Origin: Snodgrassella alvi_G | GTDB lineage: Bacteria > Pseudomonadota > Gammaproteobacteria > Burkholderiales > Neisseriaceae | Assembly: GCA_946478525.1 (NCBI GenBank) | Contig: CAMLCH010000005.1 | Coordinates: 1-64,000, forward strand | DNA length: 64,000 nt | Direction of reading: 5' to 3' | Shown here: positions 56,998 to 64,000 of the stretch, one piece after another | Numbering within the stretch: position 1 is the first letter of the stretch | How the letters are laid out: the number at the start of each line of letters is the position of its first letter | Notes under the pieces: generated by a model | Databases searched by the model: none | Told to the model about the DNA's origin: nothing | The model's input: only the letters and a program-made list of their open reading frames with translations | Position numbers and translations under genes: made by a program

Positions 56998-58263
56998 TTA
57001 TGACCATACCAATAAGGCATGGTTGCGTTTACCTCGTCGCAATATGGTGTATCGATCAAAACGTTTATCGTTATTGGTAAATTGATAATCGGCACTATCG
57101 ACTTTTTTGCCATTTACGATAACTGCGCCCTGACTAATAAATCCGCGTGCTTCATTATTCGATTTAGCCAGTTCAGCAGTTGTTAAAGCCTGAACAATAT
57201 TGGCGGATTCCGTAATTGGGAAAGTAGGTAAACCATCAAGTGATAATTGTTGGAAGTCACTTTCAGTTAATGCACTCTGATCTTCAGAAAAGAGGCTGGC
57301 AGATATGCGTTGAGCAGCAGCCAAAGCTTCTTCTCCATGTATTAAACGAGTCATTTCTTCAGCCAGAATCCGTTGTGCTTCTGGCTTGCTGCCACTGGCT
57401 TGATCGCGTGCTTCAATGGCATCAATTTCTGTGACACTCAGGAACGTAAAGTATTTAAGGAATTTATAAACATCAGCATCAGCAACTTTTAACCAAAACT
57501 GGTAAAACTGATAAGGAGAGGTTTTTTGTGCACTCAACCAGACTGCGCCACCTTCAGTTTTACCAAATTTCGTCCCATCAGCTTTGGTTACCAATGGTAA
57601 GGTCAAGCCATATACGGTTGCCTGATGTAGTCGTCTGGTTAGATCAATGCCTCCGGTAATATTGCCCCATTGGTCAGACCCTCCGATCTGTAGAACAGCA
57701 CCATGACGTTGATGCAATTGGGCAAAGTCATAACCCTGTAATAGGGCATAAGCAAATTCAGTAAAGGAAATACCAACATCATCACGACTCAGACGCTGTT
57801 TTACGGATTCTTTATTCAGCATGTTGTTGACAGAAAAATGTTTGCCAATGTCGCGTAAAAAATCCAAACAATTCATCCTGCCAAACCAATCATAGTTATT
57901 GGCCATAATCGCAGCATTGTCACCGTTAAAACTCAAAAACGGCTCAAGTTGAGAACGTATTTTGTTAACCCATTCCTGTACGGTTTCCAGTGTATTCAGG
58001 GAACGTTCCTGTGCTTTAAAACTTGGATCACCAATCATACCGGTTGCTCCGCCAACTAGGGCTATTGGTGTATGACCCTTGAGTTGAAATCGTCGCAATA
58101 CCAGAATCGGCAGAAGATGACCAATATGCAGGCTGTCCGCAGTCGGATCAAAACCGCAGTAAAGAGTGATTTTCTGTTCTTTTAATAAATTATCAAGGGC
58201 GTTAGCATCGGTTGTCTGGGCAATTAAACCACGCTGCTGTAAATCGTGGATAATACTGATCAT
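56998..58263 (-). CDS. tyrS: Tyrosyl-tRNA synthetase
   Basis: A class I synthetase. The HIGH motif appears as ADSLHIGHLLP (about residues 43-53), the KMSKS motif as KFGKTEGG (about 235), and a C-terminal S4-like domain reads VIVNGKKVDSADY. 421 residues. The KFGKT form and length match the TyrRS type with KFGKS/T common in Gram-negative bacteria. It is upstream of argG on the same strand. Confidence 0.98.
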   Translation of the reverse strand: MISIIHDLQQRGLIAQTTDANALDNLLKEQKITLYCGFDPTADSLHIGHLLPILVLRRFQLKGHTPIALVGGATGMIGDPSFKAQERSLNTLETVQEWVNKIRSQLEPFLSFNGDNAAIMANNYDWFGRMNCLDFLRDIGKHFSVNNMLNKESVKQRLSRDDVGISFTEFAYALLQGYDFAQLHQRHGAVLQIGGSDQWGNITGGIDLTRRLHQATVYGLTLPLVTKADGTKFGKTEGGAVWLSAQKTSPYQFYQFWLKVADADVYKFLKYFTFLSVTEIDAIEARDQASGSKPEAQRILAEEMTRLIHGEEALAAAQRISASLFSEDQSALTESDFQQLSLDGLPTFPITESANIVQALTTAELAKSNNEARGFISQGAVIVNGKKVDSADYQFTNNDKRFDRYTILRRGKRNHALLVWS

Positions 58264-58611
58264 GATTAAACTTTGTGTTCTCTGATTAAATTAATAATAA
58301 TTAGGAAACAATCCTAAATAAAGTAATTGCAAAAATTAAAACCTCTAATCTGAATAGCGATAACAAAACTGAAATTAGTGGATATTTTCGCGACCTAAAA
58401 CGGTAATTATGCACCATTTTACACGAATTGTTTGCTTATGCTGCGTTCCAGCCAGCATATTACTCATTCTAATGTTTGCATAGTTGATCAAACGTTGATT
58501 TTGTTATGGTCATTAATTTGACCAAAATCATAAATTTAGGCTAAATAATTGTATACTATCTGAATATTAACTCACGCACAGATGATTACGACTGATTTTA
58601 TTTTGAATAAT
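58264..58611. other. Intergenic upstream of tyrS, no gene seen
   Basis: About 350 bases before the ychF terminator. It was examined for a T-box (none expected in this group, none seen). No RNA gene recognised. Confidence 0.45.
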
Positions 58612-58652
58612 ATAAAATAAAAAAAGCAACAGTAATAATTTTACTGTTGCTT
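58612..58652 (-). terminator. Terminator of ychF
   Basis: A 12-bp stem AAGCAACAGTAA / TTACTGTTGCTT with an A-run to its left (T-tract on the minus strand), 18 bases beyond the ychF stop. Confidence 0.92.
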
Positions 58653-58669
58653 GAGAAATAAATTGTTAT

Positions 58670-59761
58670 TTAAACATTAAATAAGAAGTGAATAACATCA
58701 CCGTCTTTAACAATATATTCTTTACCTTCTGCGCGCATTTTACCCGCTTCTTTAGCTTTGGCCTCGCCGCCAAAAGAGATAAAATCGTCATAAGAAATCA
58801 CTTGAGCGCGAATAAATCCTCGTTCAAAGTCGGTATGAATAACTCCAGCGGCCTGAGGAGCAGTATCACCTTTATGGATAGTCCATGCTCTCACTTCCTG
58901 TACACCAGCAGTGAAATAAGTTTGTAAACCAAGCAGATCATAACCCGCACGAATTAATCGATTCAAGCCTGGTTCTGCTAATCCCATTTCCTGTAAAAAA
59001 TCTGCTTTATCAGCATCATCCAGATCGGCAATTTCACTTTCCATTGCCGCACATAAAGCTACAACCGGTGCATTTTCACGTTCTGCCAATTCTTGCAAGC
59101 GCTGCAAATGTGGATTATCTTCAAAACCATTTTCAGCCACATTGGCCACATACATAGCTGGCTTAACAGTCAGTAGGCATAATGGTTTGATCAGATTTAA
59201 TTCGTCCTGATCCAGCGTTGCCGAACGTACCGGTTTACCCTCTAGTAAATGCTGTTGCAAGCGCTCCAGTATAGAAACTAATTTTTGAGCTTCTTTATCA
59301 CCAGATTTTGCCCGTTTGGTTTCACGGATTATGGCTTTTTCCACACTTGCCAGATCAGCTAAGGCCAGCTCAGTGCCAATTACTTCAATATCGGCAATCG
59401 GATCCACTTTACCGGATACATGGACTATGTTTTCATCGTCGAAGCAACGCACTACATTAACAATGGCATCGGTTTCACGAATATTGGCTAGAAACTGGTT
59501 ACCTAAGCCTTCGCCTTTACTGGCGCCAGCCACTAAACCAGCAATATCAACAAATTCTACAATAGCTGGTTGTGTTCTTTTGGGATTAACAATTTTCGAT
59601 AATGCATCCATGCGTGCATCTGGAACTTCTACGATACCTACATTGGGCTCAATTGTGCAAAACGGATAGTTAGCAGCTTCAATACCTGATCGGGTGAGGG
59701 CATTAAACAATGTGGATTTACCAACATTGGGTAAACCGACAATACCACATTTCAAACTCAT
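58670..59761 (-). CDS. ychF: Redox-regulated ATPase/GTPase YchF
   Basis: An Obg-family P-loop protein that prefers ATP and associates with ribosomes; linked to stress response. GLPNVGKSTLFN (P-loop, residues 8-19), the switch region NYPFCTIEPN, and DIAGLVAGASKGEGLGN are canonical. A C-terminal TGS domain (LQTYFTAGVQEVRAWTI) ends the protein. 363 residues, standard. It is expressed alone, with a terminator and a 240-base gap before the tRNA. Confidence 0.98.
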   Translation of the reverse strand: MSLKCGIVGLPNVGKSTLFNALTRSGIEAANYPFCTIEPNVGIVEVPDARMDALSKIVNPKRTQPAIVEFVDIAGLVAGASKGEGLGNQFLANIRETDAIVNVVRCFDDENIVHVSGKVDPIADIEVIGTELALADLASVEKAIIRETKRAKSGDKEAQKLVSILERLQQHLLEGKPVRSATLDQDELNLIKPLCLLTVKPAMYVANVAENGFEDNPHLQRLQELAERENAPVVALCAAMESEIADLDDADKADFLQEMGLAEPGLNRLIRAGYDLLGLQTYFTAGVQEVRAWTIHKGDTAPQAAGVIHTDFERGFIRAQVISYDDFISFGGEAKAKEAGKMRAEGKEYIVKDGDVIHFLFNV

Positions 59762-59948
59762 GATATTCCTTAGAATTCGGCTAATTTACAAAATGGCGCA
59801 ATTGTACCACAAAGAGTTTGTTTACCCATGGCGGATACTTAGCGAAGAATGAATTTAGCAATTCGTTCATGCTCAGCTAAATTTTCCAAAAATTTAAAAC
59901 AAAAATTTATTTTAAAACAGATAAATAAATATTATTTACAAAATATGC

Positions 59949-59976
59949 TTGCAGGAATAAAAAAATATTGTATAAT
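59949..59976 (+). promoter_or_regulatory. Promoter of tRNA-Met
   Basis: TTGCAG (59949-59954), 16 bases, TATAAT (59971-59976), followed by a GCCCTCTC discriminator and the tRNA 25 bases later. Confidence 0.8.
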
Positions 59977-60001
59977 GCCCTCTCTTTTAAAGACGAGACA
60001 T

Positions 60002-60078
60002 GGCGAATTAGCTCAGTCGGTTAGAGCAGAGGAATCATAATCCTTGTGTCCGGGGTTCGAATCCCTGATTCGCCACCA
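60002..60078 (+). tRNA. tRNA-Met (anticodon CAT)
   Basis: A 77-base cloverleaf with acceptor GGCGAAT/ATTCGCC, encoded CCA, D-arm AGCTCAGTCGGTTAGAGC, and anticodon loop ATCATAA. The fully paired first base pair excludes initiator tRNA-fMet. CAT could also be a lysidine-modified tRNA-Ile2; overall similarity favours elongator Met. Confidence 0.9.
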
Positions 60079-60936
60079 TACATTCGCAAATTCTTCTATA
60101 AGGTTTGCGTTTTTTAATGTCTGTTCATTACATTCAATTTATATATCTTCTCATTTCTTTATCTGGCGCAATTTCTTATTTTTAAAGTTGTTTTAATTAT
60201 TTAATTAGATGATATTTAAAAATATATAATTTAAATAATTAAAGTTATTTATCTAATGGTTTTCTAATTTCTAAAATATATCAAAATATTGTTTACCAAT
60301 TAATTGATATTTTGCTTAGAATATTAATAAAATGAATAAGTAGAGTTTACTAAGCGGAATATATTTTAAAAGAAAAAGATCTTTACATGGCTCTTTCATA
60401 TCTATTTGTTGATAAATAAGTAGATTATAATTATATTTCCTCCGTAGCAAAGTTATTTCCAATATTCTATATTGAATATGTTTTATTTAATTAGGTCACA
60501 TTTTGTTGTTGCTACAATGCGTTTACACCTGTCTCACCTGTTTGCTTGCTTTTTGATAGAGATGAGTTAATGAGTGCAATTGATGACATCAAAAAAACGA
60601 AAATTGTTCTATTAGTAAAATCAAAATGCATTTTTTTACTGTCTTTCTTAAGTTTAGATTTAAATATGCATGACAAGAATTAAAAATTTATTATGATTAT
60701 TATCGCTTTAAAAGCCTATTTGAATAAAATCTGTAATATCCGATTAACTTTTATACGATATACTCTGTACTTGAAATGGATTAACAATATAAGCTATCAC
60801 AGATAAATTAATTGAATCTACTCAAGCTCAAATTTGGTAAACGAAGTGAAATTTATTTGGTTAGTCATTTTAATTTTTTTGGACTAATTGAATTATTGCT
60901 GATGTAAGCGTTCAGGCTGTGCAGCAATTGATTAAT
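60079..60936. other. Intergenic, AT-rich, no gene seen
   Basis: An 858-base stretch between tRNA-Met and the end of cysE. No open frame, relic or convincing hairpin terminator for either neighbour was found. Confidence 0.45.
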
Positions 60937-61731
60937 TTAAATTCGCTGATCCATTTCCTGCGCTGGTGTTTTACATTTTACAGCTCTGCTAATGACTTTT
61001 GCCGGCACCCCAACAACTGTTGCATATTCTGGCACATCTTCTACTACTACACTACCAGCACCTATTTTGGCGCAGGTATGTATATGGATATTACCCAGTA
61101 CTGAGGCATTAGCTCCAATCATAACGCCATCACTGATTTTAGGATGTCGGTCGCCGCTTTGTTTGCCGGAGCCACCTAAAGTTACACCATGTAATAAAGA
61201 AATATTATTGCCCAATACAGCGGTTTCCCCGATCACTACGCCAGTACCATGATCAATCATAATGCCATAGCCTAATGCTGCTGCCGGATGGATATCGACA
61301 CCAAATACTTCAGAGGCGCGGTTTTGCAAAAAATAGGCTAAAGTATGGCGTTGTTGCTGCCATAACCAATGATTGATCCGGTGAGTTTGGATAGCATGAA
61401 AACCTTTGTAATACAGTAATGGCAATGAATAGGATTCGCAAGCAGGGTCGCGTTGATAGTAGGCAACAATGTCAGCCAGTGCGGCACTAATAATACTTGG
61501 ATCTTGGTGTAATGCTTCCAGATAAATTTCATATAATGCACGTGCATCCATAACCGCACTGGACATTTTCGAAGACAAATGAAAAGCCAGCATATGCGCA
61601 AAGCTTTTATGGCGTAAAACGGTTAAATGTAGAAAACTGGCTAAAATTGGCTCACTATTGACCGAAGTCTCAATTTCGCTACGAATAGTTTGCCACAGAC
61701 TATCAGCCTGCACTGTGTTAAGTTGATTCAT
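60937..61731 (-). CDS. cysE: Serine O-acetyltransferase
   Basis: Makes O-acetylserine from serine and acetyl-CoA, the first committed step of cysteine synthesis. An N-terminal helical domain (about 1-140) is followed by the left-handed beta-helix of hexapeptide repeats (IGETAVLGNNISLLHGVTLGG, GANASVLGNIHI). The catalytic Asp/His lie in MIDHGTGVVIG and LLHGVTLG. 264 residues, normal. It begins 22 bases after rng, implying cotranscription. Its product is the inducer of CysB (47649-48599). Confidence 0.97.
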   Translation of the reverse strand: MNQLNTVQADSLWQTIRSEIETSVNSEPILASFLHLTVLRHKSFAHMLAFHLSSKMSSAVMDARALYEIYLEALHQDPSIISAALADIVAYYQRDPACESYSLPLLYYKGFHAIQTHRINHWLWQQQRHTLAYFLQNRASEVFGVDIHPAAALGYGIMIDHGTGVVIGETAVLGNNISLLHGVTLGGSGKQSGDRHPKISDGVMIGANASVLGNIHIHTCAKIGAGSVVVEDVPEYATVVGVPAKVISRAVKCKTPAQEMDQRI

Positions 61732-61753
61732 GTGTTCTGGGTGGAATTTTAAT

Positions 61754-63253
61754 TTATAGTTGCAACACTATATCATACTGCTCTTGGTTATATGTGGTCT
61801 CAACAGCCAATAATATTGGTTTGCCAATAAACTTACTTAACATCGATAAAGATAGTGCTTCTTCATCCAGAAATAAATCAATGACACTTGGTGCAGCCAG
61901 TATTCGAAATTCCAGTGCATCAAGACGGCGTGCTTCACGAATGATTTCACGTTGAATTTCATAGCAGACAGTTTGTGCGGTTTTTAATCTGCCGCGACCC
62001 TGGCATACTGGGCATGGTTCACATAAAATTTGAGTTAGATTTTCTCTGGTGCGTTTACGGGTTAATTCAATCAGGCCTAAACTGGTGAAACCATTTAGCG
62101 TGACTCGTGTTCGGTCGTAGGCTAACGCCTGAGCAAATTCTTCCAGTATTTTTTGTTGGTGTGCTTCATTCAACATATCAATAAAATCAATAATGATAAT
62201 GCCCCCCAGATTGCGTAATCGCAACTCGCGTGCAATCACATGACAGGCTTCAAGATTGGTTTTAAAGATTGTATCCTCAAAATTTCTGGCGCCAACAAAA
62301 CCCCCAGTATTCACATCTATGGTGGTCATGGCTTCAGTAGATTCAATGATGATATAACCACCAAAATTTAGATTAACCCTTGGCTGTAAAGCCTGATTAA
62401 TTTTTTCTTCAATATCGTGTTTTTCGAATAAAGGGCAGTCCTCTTTGTACAACGTAAGTTTACTTGCTGCCTCCTGTGCATACTGACTGGCAAAATCCAG
62501 CATTCGTTCATAATTAATGGTTGAATCAACAATGATGTGATTGATGTTATCGCTATACATATCCCGCAATACTCGCAAACTTAGCGGTAAATCTTGATAC
62601 AACAATGTCTCAGGAGGACTGATGCGTGACAGATGCAGTATATTTTGCCAGCGTTTGGTTAGATAGTTGATATCAGCCATTAATTCACTGTCTGTAGCAC
62701 TTTCTGCGCTGGTGCGAATGATATATCCCTGATTGCTATTTTCAGGAAGTAAATTTTCCAGCCTTTCGCGCAGTTGATTGCGTTCTTCTTCATTTTCGAT
62801 TCGTTGTGAGATGCCTATGTGCTCATCCTGAGGTAAGTAAACTAAGAATCGGCCTGCCAAAGATATTTGCGTGGATAGTCTTGCCCCTTTGGTATTAATC
62901 GGGTCTTTAATTACTTGTACCAGAATAGACTGACCTTCAAACAGCATGTGTTCGATACGTAATGCTAAATTTGGATCTTTTCTCTGCTCGAGAACATCCA
63001 CGATATGTAAAAAAGCTGCTCGTTCCAGCCCGATATCAATAAAAGCACTTTGCATGCCAGGTAGTACGCGTCGAACTATACCCAGATAGATATTTCCTAC
63101 CAGACCATGGCCACTATTTCGTTCAACATGAATTTCGCACAAAGTATTTTCTTCAATTACCGCTACTCTGGTTTCCTGTGGCGTGATATTTACCAGAACA
63201 GTCTCTGCCGGACGTTCTATATCTTTAGGCAGCGGTATATCGCTGTTATTCAT
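61754..63253 (-). CDS. rng: Ribonuclease G
   Basis: An endoribonuclease of the RNase E/G family that matures the 16S rRNA 5' end. An S1 domain lies within the first 130 residues (GLVGNIYLGIVRRVLPGMQSAF), the DNase I-like catalytic site has TTIDVNTGGFVG, and the zinc link is CEPCPVCQGRG. At 499 residues with no C-terminal scaffold it is RNase G rather than RNase E. cysE lies 22 bases downstream. Confidence 0.96.
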   Translation of the reverse strand: MNNSDIPLPKDIERPAETVLVNITPQETRVAVIEENTLCEIHVERNSGHGLVGNIYLGIVRRVLPGMQSAFIDIGLERAAFLHIVDVLEQRKDPNLALRIEHMLFEGQSILVQVIKDPINTKGARLSTQISLAGRFLVYLPQDEHIGISQRIENEEERNQLRERLENLLPENSNQGYIIRTSAESATDSELMADINYLTKRWQNILHLSRISPPETLLYQDLPLSLRVLRDMYSDNINHIIVDSTINYERMLDFASQYAQEAASKLTLYKEDCPLFEKHDIEEKINQALQPRVNLNFGGYIIIESTEAMTTIDVNTGGFVGARNFEDTIFKTNLEACHVIARELRLRNLGGIIIIDFIDMLNEAHQQKILEEFAQALAYDRTRVTLNGFTSLGLIELTRKRTRENLTQILCEPCPVCQGRGRLKTAQTVCYEIQREIIREARRLDALEFRILAAPSVIDLFLDEEALSLSMLSKFIGKPILLAVETTYNQEQYDIVLQL

Positions 63254-63810
63254 ATATTAACTTTCAATTAATTAAATCACTTTGTTGAATACTCGTTAAA
63301 ACAAGGATTGAGCAAAGTAATCTGATCAAAAATTTCTTAACCTGAGTATGATAACGCAGGCTGATACAACCCTGCTACAAATGTTTGCTGATATTGATGA
63401 TAACAATGAGATTTTATTGAGGTTTATTTGCTGTTTGACTTATATTTCCAAAGAAAATTTTGCTGGTAATTTTTATCTTTTTTCAATAGTTTATCTTGAT
63501 CAACTTAAATGAAACTAAGCATGTCATAAGCTATTTAATAGATAAATTTCAGTTACTGATACATTTGTCAATACTGTTTAGTATTCGGCTGTTAGAGAGT
63601 TTGAACTTTTGTCTGTGGCTTATTGGTTTTACCTGTCAATCTGACAGAAAAATTTAATTTATTTGTAGAGTTGATTTGTTGGTTATTAAATTTAAAATTT
63701 ACTTGAATATGTTGTTTAGCAAGTCATACACAATAAGGTCTTAATGATAATTATGATAGCTATGGTAAAAGATTTAGAAAGTAATCTGACTAATAACGAA
63801 CCAGTTATTT
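63254..63810. other. Intergenic upstream of rng, no gene seen
   Basis: AT-rich. It should contain the rng promoter. An open frame on the plus strand from 63744 overlaps a terminator and the end of a minus-strand gene, so I do not call it. Confidence 0.4.
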
Positions 63811-63846
63811 TGGTAAAAAAGCTGTCCCTGAGGACAGCCTTTTTAC
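63811..63846 (-). terminator. Terminator overlapping the stop codon of the last gene
   Basis: A 16-base arm GGTAAAAAAGCTGTCC with its near-perfect complement and a CTGA loop; on the minus strand it ends in a six-T run. Its 5' arm on the minus strand contains the TAA stop of the partial gene. Confidence 0.9.
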
Positions 63847-64000
63847 CATGGTTTATTGGTCATATTTTCCAGATTTTGTTGTATCTCGCTACTAAATTTC
63901 CGTCCGATAAGTTTGCTCCATTTAGTATCAGGAGTGTAATTAACTATTTGGGGTGCACCAATAATATCGCGTGAAATGGTATAAATGTTTCCAAAATCAT
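63843..64000 (-). CDS. Partial hypothetical protein, C-terminal end only
   Basis: A minus-strand frame open from the window edge to TAA (63845-63843), about 51 residues: GNIYTISRDIIGAPQIVNY, then KWSKLIGRKFSSEIQQNLEN and a terminal PW. It is immediately followed by a terminator, which supports it being a real gene end. The family is not recognised; the rest lies outside the window. Confidence 0.6.
   Translation of the reverse strand, partial: DFGNIYTISRDIIGAPQIVNYTPDTKWSKLIGRKFSSEIQQNLENMTNKPW

Noticed and set aside
60002..60078. tRNA-Ile2 (lysidine, CAT anticodon) instead of tRNA-Met
   Set aside because: The overall stem sequences look more like elongator tRNA-Met; kept as a caveat because the anticodon alone cannot decide.
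63744..63974. A 76-codon plus-strand open frame
   Set aside because: It runs through a strong terminator hairpin and overlaps the end of a minus-strand gene; no coding character.

Overview
The window looks like chromosomal DNA of a low-GC, AT-rich member of the Neisseriaceae. The fimV/tspA-truA-trpF-trpB order, an RmpM-like OmpA protein, the yceD-rpmF-plsX-fabH-fabD-fabG cluster and a tandem CU-rich small RNA all fit that family. The gut symbiont genus Snodgrassella is my best guess, but this is inference from gene content, not a database match. The first 49 bases are not genomic: they are an Illumina Nextera i5 adapter with index, so position 1 is a contig end.

Layout. 513-5384: FimV, TruA and TrpF. 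5661-9785: a large minus-strand autotransporter with a decayed copy of its own beta-barrel end next to it. 10513-10992: an unknown small protein. 11838-17825: trpB, an MFS transporter, an ACT protein, a PFL/DUF711 protein, trpA and accD on one strand. 18004-21568: DUF488, DsbC, a DEDD exonuclease and TyrA. 21678-21802: a strong candidate regulatory sRNA with its own promoter and terminator. 22080-24817: a decay zone with an ACT-domain pseudogene, an IS3 orfA relic and an unidentified coding relic around an intact DUF2461 gene. 24818-26311: phenolic acid decarboxylase divergent from a LysR regulator. 26740-30825: MipA/OmpV, then the D-alanine catabolism locus (Lrp regulator, dadA, alr). 30944-35357: DapE, a Bcr/CflA efflux pump, PheA and a LOG protein. 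36180-39654: MetG and DctA. 40014-41499: tRNA-Pro, an RsmI-like methylase and Maf. 41531-47565: yceD, rpmF, a phosphoribosyltransferase and the fatty-acid genes. 47649-51408: CysB, RmpM and a broken second RmpM copy. 51814-55514: a YaeF-like lipoprotein, a PhyH dioxygenase pseudogene, a DUF695 protein and an orphan C-terminal fragment. 55607-59761: ArgG, TyrS and YchF. 60002-63253: tRNA-Met, CysE and RNase G. A partial minus-strand gene runs off the end.

How the genes work together. Amino-acid metabolism dominates: Trp (trpF, trpB, trpA), Phe/Tyr (pheA, tyrA), Cys (cysE and its likely regulator cysB), Arg (argG), Lys/DAP (dapE) and D-Ala (dadA, alr). Envelope functions are the second theme: autotransporter, RmpM, MipA, FimV, and fatty-acid/phospholipid synthesis. 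Six or more decayed genes, mostly with only one or a few lesions, suggest ongoing gene loss in a host-restricted lineage.

Most notable observations: the sRNA at 21712-21802; uptake-sequence-like inverted repeats built into several terminators; the second rmpM copy carrying two early UGA codons in an otherwise open frame; and the conserved-but-uncharacterised ACT/PFL pair embedded between trpB and trpA.
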